A stretch of DNA of 64,000 nt, from contig JAWUWW010000005.1 of NCBI GenBank assembly GCA_034111645.1, positions 1-64,000 of the forward strand, written 5' to 3'. The stretch's first letter is position 1. The number at the start of each line of letters is the position of its first letter. The notes beneath the pieces were generated by a model. That model was not told where the DNA came from, made no database searches, and was given only the letters and a program-made list of their open reading frames with translations. Source of the DNA: CANLBN01 sp034111645. GTDB taxonomy: Bacteria > Pseudomonadota > Gammaproteobacteria > Pseudomonadales > Cellvibrionaceae. Shown here piece after piece: positions 1 to 10,351 of the stretch. The translations under genes were made by a program, and so were the position numbers.

Positions 1-3000
1 TTCTCCGCTGTGTTTTCCTATGTTTTGGGCAGCACCTGATACGGTTTTACTATCGCCTGTACCCCCTTTGCCTAAACTAAACCCTGCACTAATCCCTGCG
101 CTTTTATTATTGGCGCTGTAGCGATTTTGTACGGATTGCACGTGTAGATTGTCACCGACATTGACTGTGAGCGTATCTTCCGCGTTGATATTCGCGCGTT
201 TAATGGTGGTATCAGCAGTACTACTGAGACTGATGTTGTCGGCATTAAGGCTACTGTTGTTATAAGTGGTGTCGCCACTTTTGGCTTTTGAGCGAGAGTA
301 GTCGGCACTGATGGTTGGGCCACCCGCTGCACCATATACTGTTTGTGCTATACGAATACTGGCTTGTTCGGTTTTTGTGTTAAAGCTGTTATCGTCTTTG
401 CTGGCCTCTATGGTGAGTTTTCCGGTGGTGATGTTAATGGTGTCGCTGGCTTGTAGGTGGCTACCGGTAATCTGGGTAGCCGTTTGGTTAATATCGCTGT
501 TATTGCCCGTTTGAAGGCTAATATTGTTACCCGCTAATACGCTACCGCGTGATGTCTCGCTATGGTTTTCGGTTTTTGTTTTTGAAGCTTCTAAGTCGAT
601 TTGTATACCTGCATTAAAACCAAGAGTAAATATACTGAATCCTGCCGCTGTTGTTTGTTGAACCAACAAAAGCGTTTTGCTTGTAAGATTAACAGCTGCT
701 AAGACAATACTCGCTTGGTACCATTCTTTATCAGATTCGACTTCGTCGATTAAGCTATTAAGGTCAACTATATCTTCGTATAACAATCCTGGTACTTTGT
801 TGTTGAAGTCGGCTTGTAGTTGATCACGTTGTGTTTTTAGATTTTCGAGGTCTTTTTCATATTTACGGTAGTCTTCTTTTGCAGTTTTGACTTGTTTTGT
901 GGCTTTTTTAACTGACTCGGCCGCTTTGGCGATTTCGACAGCTTGATGTTGTACCACAACACTTACTTCGCCTTTACCATGCACTTCATCTGTTTTAGTG
1001 TCGCTGATATCAGCGGTTTCTTTTATGCTGATATCGCCACCTGCAATCAAATTAACATCACCTTGTTGGTTATTATCCGCATCGGCAATAATATCTGATC
1101 CCGAAATGGCAATATCGCCAACTGAATCTAAGGTGAGGTTATTATTGGCTACTAACTGACTGGCTCGATGATTAATACTATGGGTTTGGGTATCGACTTT
1201 GTCATAGGTTGCTTTAGCAAGCGATAGTTTTGCTTGGCCGTCACCGAGAGATTCGGTAAGTGCTTCTACATCAACAAGTTGGTCTATTGCATCGCTAAAA
1301 CCTATTTTGACGGTGGTTTGATTGTTAAAACTCTCAGTGCTTGATTGGGCACTCTCTACAACAATATCGCCAATATCTGTTTTAACGTTAAGATTTTTAC
1401 CCGCGTTGATATCGGATCCTACAACGTGTGCGCGGCCAGAATTTATGAAGACATCACCAGCAGCACTAATATTACTGCCTACCACTGTTGATGTTGTCGA
1501 TCCGCTAACTTTATCTTCGCGTTCATACAAGCTCGATAAACTGCTTAAAAATTTGGTTTTCTTTGACCACTCTTGCGCTTGAAGTAAAGCTTGATCTGCG
1601 GTGATAATTACGTCGTCAATAGCTTCAAAATTAATATCTCCACCACTGCGAAGCTTAGATCCAACAATAGAAATATTACCGTTTTTGGATGAGATCTTCG
1701 CAACTAACTCATTGGCAGTTGCTGTGCCCGTCGCAACTAAATCAAGGTTTTGGGTTTTGGCGTCAACTTCACTGCCTTTAATCAACTCTGACCGATTAAT
1801 TCGGCCTGTGCTTTTTGAGCTCAAGCCTGCAAAGCCCCTTTTGTGTGTTTCCTCTCGCTTAAAGCTAACTTCTTTTTGATCCGTAATGGTGACACTTGCG
1901 CCCGCAATGGCTACTTGGTTTTGGGCATCTAAATGGCCGCCCTTAATATTTACATTCCCCGATTTATTTAATTGCACATTGCCCTCAAGCTTTATGTCGC
2001 TGTTAATAGTGAGGTCGCTACCTGCTTCAAAGTTTGCACCGATGTTGGTAGTTTTAAAGCTTTCTTTAATGGTTGTTGTTTTGCGGCCAAAGGATTTTTT
2101 ACGACTTTCTTTCGCATACAAATAAGCTTCATCTTGTGCTGCACTGATACTCGTATTACCTGAAGCTTTTAGGGTTATGTCGTTAACTGCTGTGGCGCTG
2201 ACACCATTGGCGGATAGGTCTTTTATAGCAATTAAAGAAAGATCTTTACCGGCTTTTAAGGTGACTTTTTTATGACTGATAAGATTACTCGTATTTACCT
2301 CATCGCCATTTTGATAATCGCTAGCGCTACTATTTTTAGTGGTATCAAGGCTTATGTTGTTGCCCAATAGTGCAAGATTATCGCCTGCGGTTATATCGGC
2401 ACCTTTTAGGTTTAGATCATCGCCTGCACTAAGATTAACGTTGCCACTGCTGGTAACATCACTGTTTATGGCTTTATTGGTTGACCAGTTTAAGCCCTCG
2501 CGATGGAAACCAATTGTTTCATTACTTGCGTCTATTGTGAGGTTGTTAGCAGCTGTTATGGTGGTGTCACCCGCGCCCTTATTTGCCAAGCTCACACCTG
2601 ATAATGCGACATTACGCCCAGCAATAATGGTGAGTTCGTTTTTATCTGCACTACCGCTTAAGCTAATAGTTGTACGTTGGTCCACATCGGTGCGCGAGCC
2701 ATTATTCAGCTTACTGGTGTCGCTTGTGCTGCCAACGTTAATATCGCGATCCGCTGTTAACGCTAAAGAATCATCTACACGCCACAGGCTGCCTTTTAAA
2801 GAAATATCATTATCGGCATTTACGTTGGCATTTACCGCCTGAAGTTGGCCAGCCGCATCGTTTAAGTCGTTAGTTTGAATATCAATATTAGTACGAGCAA
2901 CAACAACACCGCTATTGGTAAATTGTTTGTTATTAATATCGATACTACGGCCAGATATTAAAGCGCCAGAGGGCAATAAATCGCTATTAGTCGACATTAA

Positions 3001-5844
3001 ATAAACTTTGGGTACAAGCACTTGTTGGGTACTGCCATCGGCAAGCAGCACCTCTTGAGCTTCGAGCCACACTATATTGGAGGTGAGCGAAGTCATTTGC
3101 GCCTCGCTTAAGCGAATACCCGGTCGAAGGTTGTAGGCTTGAGCAAAGGCTATACCGTTATCAAGTAGATCTTGGTATTGAGCTTGATCACCGCTGTAAT
3201 TAGTAAAAAAGCGATTGCCAGTTAGTGCAACAATTTGATCGCGAACAACTTGTTGCTCATAAAAACCATCTCCCAAGCGCTTATTAGTTACATTAGGATC
3301 TTGTTGAAGTTGTTGGGTAACATAGGCCGACGATAACCACTGGCGGTTATTACTAAAACTAGGATCTGTTTCTACCAAATAAGCTGCTGTAATTGCATTG
3401 CTTTGAACAAATAGACTGTTGTTAGTGGGCTTTGCAATTGTATTGAGACTTATCCCTGTTTTTGTCGTGTTGTCGGTATTACCCCGATAAACAGATGACA
3501 CAAGTGGAATGGTTTTATGGACACTTGTGCCTATAATGTTAGCTAAATGGCCAGTGTATTGCGTTTCGCCAGCCTCATTTTGACCATTCGGAACACTAAC
3601 CGTTTGCCGTTGTAAATTATTGGGACCACTGTAGCTATAATGACTTGTGCCTTGTTTATCCGAGTGAAATTTACTGGTAGCACGGAAATATTCTGTAAAA
3701 AGGCCCAACTCACTTTCGGTCTGAATAGCCGAGCGCGATGTATTGTTAAGATCAATACCAATATGCTGAAGCGCTCCTCCAGCCGTTATTAAACTATCTG
3801 CATTATCGACGCTATCAACTTGCAAGGTCATATCACCACCAGAAATTATCTTACCGGGATCTGTTGATAAAATGGTCTCACCCGTTGTGGTTCGCTGACC
3901 TGTAAATTGAAAATAATGCTCGCTGTTTCCGCCCGGTGTATAAGCACGATTTATTTTGAGATCACTTATACTCACCTGACTAGATTCATAGTGAATATTA
4001 TCAAAGGCATTGAGACTATAAGATGTAAATGACGTCGACACTGATTGTTGTGCGATTACTAAATGATTGTTGATGTTATCAAGGCGGGTAGCATTAATGT
4101 TGACCTCGCCCGACCCCTCAATCGTTGCACTGGCATTAATAATGTTTGTAGCTTTGCCTGTTACTTGACCACTACTATCTATAGTGCCGCCAATATCTAA
4201 GTCGTCATCGCTATAAATTAGCGAATTTTCTCGATTACTTAATGTACCTACCCCTAAATCTAATTCGGTCCGTGCGGCAATGACAGCGGCTATATTATTT
4301 TCGTTATGATTTTCTAAAGCATTTGCATCAATAATGACGTGGTCACCATAAATGCGCCCAGTGCCTAAGTTACTCAGTTTTTTTACTTTAATATTGGTAT
4401 CGCCACTGCTGTTAACAAAGCCACGATTTGTAAAGGTGTCGCTGGTGGTTATTTTGGTATTAATACCTGATATTTCGGAAGCTTCAGAATTTGATAATGT
4501 GTCTGAAGTGATTTCATTAATGCCATTAGTAGCTTTAATTAGACCAACATTATTAGTGATATTGTTGCTAGCGATGACATTAACGGTAGCAGCAACAATT
4601 TGACCATTGGAGTTGTCAACAAAATCTGTATCAATCGCAATTGTATCGCCGTTGATAGTACCCATATGGTTATTTATTAGCCTCTCAACATTAATATTAA
4701 TATCAGATAAAGAAGTGATTGCCGAGTTAGTATTTTGTAAATTATCTGAGGCAATTAATAGTTTGCCATCAGCGTGAATACGCCCACCTGTATTATCAAT
4801 ATCATCCGCTGTCGAAATTGCCGCATTACCTGCACTGACAATAATATTAGTGTTTTCTAAAAGCCCATCAACGGATAAAGTAAATTCACCCACCGACGCA
4901 CCAATTTCACCGGCATTGCGCACACCTACTCCATCTTCTGTGCCCAGCAAGTGAATTACGTTGGCATACATACCACCCAAAACAGATACATCTATGGCAA
5001 ATTCGGGGCTAACTGAACTTGTTTGTAGCTCGGTTATGTTAGATCCATCCACCGCTACCTGATTAGTGCCCACAGTAATATCGAGTGTTTGCGCCCAAAT
5101 ACCCGCATTTACATTAACCGCCTGAGCAATAAGGTGCGTAAAATTGCTGCCAGTAGCACCAAGGCCAGCCCCACCAACGTTGATAACTCCGCCTGCTACT
5201 CGATAAGCCTCTATATTATTGTTATTAAAAACAATATCAGCTGTCGTCAACACAGCTTGATTCGCGTTAATAAATCCGCAACCCGAGCAGTTAATTCCAG
5301 CTGGATTAGCAACGATTATATCGGCGCGATTTCCCGCTATCTCTATGTAGCCATTAAGTAAACTTGGATTTGTCGAATTGACCTCGTTAAGAATAATCGA
5401 GGCACTACCAGTAGCTAAAAATGGATTAGCAGTGACATAACCACCCAACTGAGTCGAGGTATCAAGACGAGAGTTATTGATGATCGCTCCGTGCACATCA
5501 ACATTAAACTGAGTAAATTGATTGCGCGATACACCTCCAGCCGTGGGTGTTTGAATATTCACTTGCGGCAAACCATTGGCGGTTGTTAATATTATTGCCT
5601 GTTGATTTGAGGGAGCGCTAGCGTCGGCAATAATATCGGCCCATATCGGTGAAATAAATAACAGTTGCCCAAAGGCAAATAATAAGGCGCACCTTAGGGG
5701 TGAAATAATTGCACGTACCGAATTTTTGTGTGTTGGTTTAACGGTGCAACGACCCGTTTTTTGTTTTGCTTTAGCAATTTCGCCTACCACTACCCATAGG
5801 CCACGTACTGCATTAAACAATAATCGGTAAATACCTTGGTTCAT
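1..5844 (-). CDS. cdiA: CdiA/FhaB-type haemagglutinin exoprotein (TpsA), 3' end missing
   Basis: The reverse frame is open from ATG at 5844 to the window edge, giving 1,948 codons without a stop. This is the secreted partner of a two-partner system: a filamentous adhesin that in CDI systems carries a toxin at its C-terminus. The N-terminus (MNQGIYRLLFNAVRGLWVVV) is a typical extended signal peptide region, followed by a hydrophobic segment ending near WA. A TPS domain follows, with NPAGINCSGCGF at residues 180-191. Haemagglutinin repeats fill the next 600 residues. The motif KRLGDGFYEQ at 855-864 is characteristic of CdiA central regions. More repeats follow, then a charged helical stretch around 1633-1690, a hydrophobic stretch around 1700-1740 and further FHA repeats. 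The toxin end and immunity gene lie outside the window, so CdiA rather than a plain adhesin is inferred from the central motif and operon. Confidence 0.9.
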   Translation of the reverse strand, partial: MNQGIYRLLFNAVRGLWVVVGEIAKAKQKTGRCTVKPTHKNSVRAIISPLRCALLFAFGQLLFISPIWADIIADASAPSNQQAIILTTANGLPQVNIQTPTAGGVSRNQFTQFNVDVHGAIINNSRLDTSTQLGGYVTANPFLATGSASIILNEVNSTNPSLLNGYIEIAGNRADIIVANPAGINCSGCGFINANQAVLTTADIVFNNNNIEAYRVAGGVINVGGAGLGATGSNFTHLIAQAVNVNAGIWAQTLDITVGTNQVAVDGSNITELQTSSVSPEFAIDVSVLGGMYANVIHLLGTEDGVGVRNAGEIGASVGEFTLSVDGLLENTNIIVSAGNAAISTADDIDNTGGRIHADGKLLIASDNLQNTNSAITSLSDININVERLINNHMGTINGDTIAIDTDFVDNSNGQIVAATVNVIASNNITNNVGLIKATNGINEITSDTLSNSEASEISGINTKITTSDTFTNRGFVNSSGDTNIKVKKLSNLGTGRIYGDHVIIDANALENHNENNIAAVIAARTELDLGVGTLSNRENSLIYSDDDLDIGGTIDSSGQVTGKATNIINASATIEGSGEVNINATRLDNINNHLVIAQQSVSTSFTSYSLNAFDNIHYESSQVSISDLKINRAYTPGGNSEHYFQFTGQRTTTGETILSTDPGKIISGGDMTLQVDSVDNADSLITAGGALQHIGIDLNNTSRSAIQTESELGLFTEYFRATSKFHSDKQGTSHYSYSGPNNLQRQTVSVPNGQNEAGETQYTGHLANIIGTSVHKTIPLVSSVYRGNTDNTTKTGISLNTIAKPTNNSLFVQSNAITAAYLVETDPSFSNNRQWLSSAYVTQQLQQDPNVTNKRLGDGFYEQQVVRDQIVALTGNRFFTNYSGDQAQYQDLLDNGIAFAQAYNLRPGIRLSEAQMTSLTSNIVWLEAQEVLLADGSTQQVLVPKVYLMSTNSDLLPSGALISGRSIDINNKQFTNSGVVVARTNIDIQTNDLNDAAGQLQAVNANVNADNDISLKGSLWRVDDSLALTADRDINVGSTSDTSKLNNGSRTDVDQRTTISLSGSADKNELTIIAGRNVALSGVSLANKGAGDTTITAANNLTIDASNETIGFHREGLNWSTNKAINSDVTSSGNVNLSAGDDLNLKGADITAGDNLALLGNNISLDTTKNSSASDYQNGDEVNTSNLISHKKVTLKAGKDLSLIAIKDLSANGVSATAVNDITLKASGNTSISAAQDEAYLYAKESRKKSFGRKTTTIKESFKTTNIGANFEAGSDLTINSDIKLEGNVQLNKSGNVNIKGGHLDAQNQVAIAGASVTITDQKEVSFKREETHKRGFAGLSSKSTGRINRSELIKGSEVDAKTQNLDLVATGTATANELVAKISSKNGNISIVGSKLRSGGDINFEAIDDVIITADQALLQAQEWSKKTKFLSSLSSLYEREDKVSGSTTSTVVGSNISAAGDVFINSGRAHVVGSDINAGKNLNVKTDIGDIVVESAQSSTESFNNQTTVKIGFSDAIDQLVDVEALTESLGDGQAKLSLAKATYDKVDTQTHSINHRASQLVANNNLTLDSVGDIAISGSDIIADADNNQQGDVNLIAGGDISIKETADISDTKTDEVHGKGEVSVVVQHQAVEIAKAAESVKKATKQVKTAKEDYRKYEKDLENLKTQRDQLQADFNNKVPGLLYEDIVDLNSLIDEVESDKEWYQASIVLAAVNLTSKTLLLVQQTTAAGFSIFTLGFNAGIQIDLEASKTKTENHSETSRGSVLAGNNISLQTGNNSDINQTATQITGSHLQASDTINITTGKLTIEASKDDNSFNTKTEQASIRIAQTVYGAAGGPTISADYSRSKAKSGDTTYNNSSLNADNISLSSTADTTIKRANINAEDTLTVNVGDNLHVQSVQNRYSANNKSAGISAGFSLGKGGTGDSKTVSGAAQNIGKHSGE

Positions 5845-5886
5845 TTTCACTTCCTGTGACGAATTTATATTCCATGAATTTTATTA

Positions 5887-6423
5887 CTAAGTAGCCTGAC
5901 GAATAGGAAAGCTTTTATCCCATGCAATAAATTCTTGCAAGGATACGTTTGCGCCTCGACTAGCAATGATTCTGTTTCCGCGTTCTTTAGCGCGATGATA
6001 AAGATAACGCACACAATAATCGGCGAATAAATCTTGTTTTAGTAAACGTTGAATAGCCGCTGCATGCCCAAAAGGTGTTATCAAGTCGGTTAGCCACATT
6101 CTTTTTCCACAATTCCAATCGCCTCTATTCATTGTTAAAGTCGACTCATGAATATAGCGATACTCTGTATCTTCATCAAAATATGCCCAAGATAAGTAAG
6201 CGATGGGTTGCCTATGCTTAAGCACTAATAAAAATTGCTTATTTGAAATGGGAGAAAATAATAAATTCGTTAATAAACCAACAGGAAATTTTTTGTGTAC
6301 ATCTGAACGCGTCCATAACCATACCGTTGCACCAAAAATTTCTGACTCAGAAAACTTATCACAAGCTATCAAACCCGGTGCAATCAGCGTTGTGTCTTTT
6401 GAAAAATATTTTGATAAATTCAC
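5887..6423 (-). CDS. HlyC-type toxin-activating lysine acyltransferase (CdiC-like)
   Basis: This 178-residue protein resembles HlyC, which transfers a fatty acyl group from acyl-ACP to lysines of a protoxin in the cytoplasm. The matching stretch begins at VWLWTRSDVHKKFPVGLL and continues through YLSWAYF, DWNCGKRMW and LTDLITPFG. His43 and Asp113 fall at the positions of the catalytic His and Asp of HlyC. The length is normal for the family. The start is GTG, 3 bases after the cdiB stop, and the gene ends 42 bases before cdiA, so one transcript for cdiB-acyltransferase-cdiA is very likely. The adjacent exoprotein is therefore the probable substrate. Similar acyltransferase genes occur in some known CDI loci; the substrate lysine cannot be seen here. 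Confidence 0.85.
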   Translation of the reverse strand: MNLSKYFSKDTTLIAPGLIACDKFSESEIFGATVWLWTRSDVHKKFPVGLLTNLLFSPISNKQFLLVLKHRQPIAYLSWAYFDEDTEYRYIHESTLTMNRGDWNCGKRMWLTDLITPFGHAAAIQRLLKQDLFADYCVRYLYHRAKERGNRIIASRGANVSLQEFIAWDKSFPIRQAT

Positions 6424-6426
6424 GTT

Positions 6427-8184
6427 TTAAAATACCCAATTTGCAGACAACCCGACAACAAAACTGTCGCTATTAAAACCTTCTGGCTTACTTAATGATC
6501 GACCAGCTAAAAGGTCGTATGACAAACTGCCGAAGAAAGAGCCCCTAAAACCAAAGACCGCACCCGCTAAATGATTGCCTAATAAAAAAGCTTCTGAAAA
6601 ACCACCTACTTTGCCGTAATCTAAGCCCAAATAAACTTCATGGGGATAGCTACCTATATTCATAGCCAGATCATTTTTAATAAACCAACCTGTTTCAGAT
6701 AACAAGGTGCTCTCACCATCAAAGCCTCTTACTGTGTAAGGCCCACCAATACTAAAGCGGTCTTGCGTTACAAGTCGTTCTCGGGTGTACTGATGCCGCC
6801 ATTGCGCCAAGTAACTGAACTTTTGTTTAACAAGAGTAAAGGGAATACTAAGCTGTGCATTAGTTTTAATAATTTGTGGCTTTGATGCGCCTTCACCGAA
6901 GGCGTCTTCGGGTGCATCTAAGGCATCGAATGCACCCGTACCACGACGATAAGTAACACTGCCAGTCAACGTTGCTCGCTCAATAAATTGGCGATACTTA
7001 GCACTCAATTCAAATCCCGCCGTTCGTCGTCGCTGGGCCATTACCTCTGCGTCTTGAATAAAATTTTTAGAGGATCGATACCATGTATCGAGACCTAGCG
7101 TGAATTTTCGAATACTATCGCGGTACATTAATTTTGAAATGTCTAGATTAGCATTACGACTTTTCCCGCTATAGGTATAGTTTGTATAAAAGCCTTGAAT
7201 GGTTTGAAAATAACTACTCTCACTTGCGTTAAACGACATCATCCAAAATTTGTAAGGTACACAATAGCCGAGACTATAAGAATCGGTGCCGCCCTTTAGC
7301 GCATTAGCACCACCAATATCATGACCATATGTAAAGGTCGTTATGTCGTGTAAGCCAAATAAATTATCGTAAGCAAAAGACAGACGGCCTTGATTTTCGC
7401 CAGTTGATTCTGTGCCATTATTATTAATAGAAGCAACCGTTCTTAAGCGTGATTGTTGAGACCATGTAATATCCAAGTCGCTGTCACCGGGCTTTGTATT
7501 TTTACTTTTAGCAGGAACAATATTAATATCTGCTGAAACACTTGGTAGGCGTCGCATTAACTCTAATGCTTGTTCGATATCGCGTAAATTAAGCAGATCA
7601 TTTTTATTCATCGGTAACACATTGTGACGATTTTTTTGATCTGAAAAACGGATATTGCCGACCACTCCAGCGACTAATGTAAGCTCCAATTGCCCCGTAC
7701 TGAGGTCCTGCGTACCTGCAACAATACGTGAGGTAACATAGCCTTTTTCTATCAGCTGATTTTGCAAGCGCGTCATGACATTATTAATGCTAACCGAGCC
7801 CATGCAACGTCCCAACACATATGCTTTACTTGACTCCAGCTGTGCTTGCGCAGAGGTAACATCAGCATTAGCTTTATCGCTAAATGACAAATAAAATAGA
7901 TCAAGCAGCCACGAAAATTCTGTCAGCCTTTTGCCAGCCAACACAATATCTTTAATTAAAAAACAAGGGGATTCGTTAGAGGGAAACATGATTGTTGACA
8001 TAGAAATAGACTCGCTATCTATACGTACGTCAACATCATCTTTTAATAATTTTTCTTGTTGCTGTCGCTGCTCTTGCTCTCGAATTAACTGCTTTGCAGT
8101 TGTGCCTTCGGGTATAACTTGCGCATAACTTACTGACGCAAAAATAACTAAGCAAAAACCAAAAAATCTACGCCGCCATTCCAT
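6427..8184 (-). CDS. cdiB: TpsB outer-membrane transporter (CdiB/ShlB/FhaC family)
   Basis: This 585-residue Omp85-superfamily protein secretes the TpsA partner across the outer membrane. A signal peptide ends near SYA (residues 1-21). It is followed by a Gln/Glu-rich helix (about 28-48), POTRA-type sequence to about residue 235 and a C-terminal 16-strand beta-barrel. The conserved barrel motif VRGFDGE lies around residues 485-491, and the protein ends in phenylalanine (WVF), as outer-membrane barrels usually do. Length and architecture are normal for the family. It is the first gene of the minus-strand operon that continues with the acyltransferase and cdiA, so it is the dedicated exporter of the large exoprotein. 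The 233 bases upstream should hold the operon promoter, but I could not identify a convincing one. Confidence 0.92.
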   Translation of the reverse strand: MEWRRRFFGFCLVIFASVSYAQVIPEGTTAKQLIREQEQRQQQEKLLKDDVDVRIDSESISMSTIMFPSNESPCFLIKDIVLAGKRLTEFSWLLDLFYLSFSDKANADVTSAQAQLESSKAYVLGRCMGSVSINNVMTRLQNQLIEKGYVTSRIVAGTQDLSTGQLELTLVAGVVGNIRFSDQKNRHNVLPMNKNDLLNLRDIEQALELMRRLPSVSADINIVPAKSKNTKPGDSDLDITWSQQSRLRTVASINNNGTESTGENQGRLSFAYDNLFGLHDITTFTYGHDIGGANALKGGTDSYSLGYCVPYKFWMMSFNASESSYFQTIQGFYTNYTYSGKSRNANLDISKLMYRDSIRKFTLGLDTWYRSSKNFIQDAEVMAQRRRTAGFELSAKYRQFIERATLTGSVTYRRGTGAFDALDAPEDAFGEGASKPQIIKTNAQLSIPFTLVKQKFSYLAQWRHQYTRERLVTQDRFSIGGPYTVRGFDGESTLLSETGWFIKNDLAMNIGSYPHEVYLGLDYGKVGGFSEAFLLGNHLAGAVFGFRGSFFGSLSYDLLAGRSLSKPEGFNSDSFVVGLSANWVF

Positions 8185-8417
8185 AGCAATTCATTCCAAC
8201 AACATAAAATGAAAAATACACATAAGTGCCTGTTTGGCAATATTGTATAAGATTCAAGGATGGACCTTAATGGAAAAGTGCTGCATTGTCAAAATTAGCT
8301 TTTTTTTATTTTCGTGGACAGATTTTTTATAAAAACGTAATTTTGTCGAATCAACAAGATGCTTGAGTGATTAATTGCTTAAATGGTGTAAGTGCCAATG
8401 AAGCTATTCCTCTCGAC

Positions 8418-10272
8418 TTATACATTATCGCCTTTAGGTTTATTTTTCTTTATATCATCCTCATCTATTTTAAGGATATTTTTAAAGTTAATATCTCATT
8501 GTGGAAATGGTATTTCAATGTATGCGACCTTAAAGGCTTTATCAATAGCAAAATGAAGCTCGCTTATCACTCGAGGTGTCATGTAAGCATCTTGTACAAA
8601 TACTCGAAGCTCAAAATCGAGAGAGCTTTCACCAAAGCTCGTAAATAATACATCTACTTTAAAGATTTCATCATTAACAATGTCAGCATGGCCGTCAGCA
8701 ATATTTAATAAGATTTCTTTAACCATTTCTACATCGGTGCCGTAGGCAACCCCTACGTTAACGCTAACTCGACGATGTGCATCGCGCAATGTCCAGTTTA
8801 GAACTTGCCCACTAATTAGTTCAGAGTTAGGAATAATAACGTCCGAGCGATCGAAGGTACGAATTTCTGTCGCGCACACGCACTTTGGTAACCATGCCTT
8901 GTGTGCCATTAACTAGCACCCAGTCGCCAGGGAGAATAGGTCTTTCGACCAAAAGAATAAGACAGAGACAAAATTATTAACAACATTTTGCAAACCAAAA
9001 CCTATACCCACCGAAAGTGCTCCAACAATAATGGCTAGCTTACTAAGATCAACGCCTGCAATTGAAACGGCTATCAGTAACGCTAATGTAAATTCGGCGT
9101 AAAAAATAAATGTTAATAATAAATCTCGTGTGCCTCTATCGAGCGTTGTATATTTTATTAGTTTTATATCGAGTCTTGAACTAAACCACTTAAGCAAAGA
9201 AATAAACACGACAAAAAGTGTGATGCCCGTTAGCCAATTGAGCGGCACTAATCGAAAAGCCCCTAACTCAAAACCATTAACTGCGTAGGCTGTGATTTCT
9301 GAAAGAGAGGTTTCTGATCGAGCCAAGATAACTGAAAATGCAATAATTAAAAACAATCCGTTTAAAAACCAACTGATCATTCTTATCCAAAATATGGCAG
9401 AAAAATCATCCGCTTTTTTCAATACTAACGATTTACGAATACTTTGTTGCCAATTAGAACGACCAACGTTGAGCCCATCAAGCACTTCATTAATGATAAA
9501 TTGAATCGCAGTTGATAAAGCGACTACTACAACTGAAGCAAGCAACCCCATAATTAAATATTTAGAGAGATTATTATAACCAGACCAATATAAGGTAAGT
9601 TGTACCGCAAGAAAGATAAATAGCAGCGTCTTAAATTATGCATACTTGCGAGGAACTTTTATAAATCTTAAAAAAGCTCTGCCAATATAAATTAAATTAA
9701 ATTAAATAATAAAAGAGTATAAAGTATTGAGCTGACCAAGCCTGCTACTGAACTGCTAAAACTAGCTGCAACTGCTATTTCTCCAAGATATCTACCAGAA
9801 AATACAAGTAGTGCTAGCACAGAAAGCCTGTGCGATAATTTTGCGGCAATTTCAGGCTCGACTTTGATTAAGATCTCATCTTTATTTATCAATATAGGAT
9901 TGTGCAGCTTTGTTATTACTCCCTGTTGATTTCGAAGTTTTTTGCACTCGCATCAGCATCACCTGAAGCACTTGACGTGAGATTAACAAAGCTATCGATA
10001 ATAGAATTTGTTTCGACCAGCAAGCTAGATTCGCTTACAACACAAGACTCTGCCGATACTATATGATCATTTAGGTCTCTAGTGCCTTTTTCTACTTCAT
10101 CTTTAGAAATATCATCAAGCACAATTCTAGACTGCCAGTTTTTAATTTCTGCAAGCGTTGGCCCTATTTCGATCGCAACACTTTGTGTGGTCGAAAATAC
10201 AGAAAAAAGAAAAATTAAAGTTTTACCCATTGAAAACATTTGTGCATAGTAATCGAATCCAAAAAATGACAC
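8418..10272 (-). pseudogene. MscS-family mechanosensitive channel, degraded
   Basis: Several short frames together reconstruct one large MscS-type channel with a signal peptide (start near 10239), an extracytoplasmic region, several membrane helices and the MscS pore and beta domain (GALSVGIGFGLQNVVNNFVS). I count six lesions. There is a frameshift at the A-run 9938-9943. A third copy of a 5-base ATTAA unit lies at 9691-9705. A TAA sits in frame at 9636-9638. There is a frameshift at the run 8951-8954 and another near 8871-8880. A TGA at 8496-8498 stands where the family continues after IPFPQ with Arg, and the frame then runs to a natural-looking stop at 8418. Sequence on both sides of each lesion still reads as the family, so decay is recent. 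An intact paralogue lies just upstream. Confidence 0.85.
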
Positions 10273-10351
10273 AAAAATAAATAAAAAATGCCGTGCTTGA
10301 TATTAATTTTATATTTTATTATTGTAAAAGGTTGCTTATAAATTTAAAAAG

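Noticed and set aside
311..5361. Many plus-strand open stretches of 60-170 codons
   Set aside because: They lie opposite the open cdiA frame, lack ribosome binding sites and family resemblance, and arise from the repetitive exoprotein sequence.
9688..9706. ATTAA repeat as a microsatellite or phase-variation tract
   Set aside because: The gene carries five other inactivating changes, so the repeat is better seen as one more lesion than as a switch.
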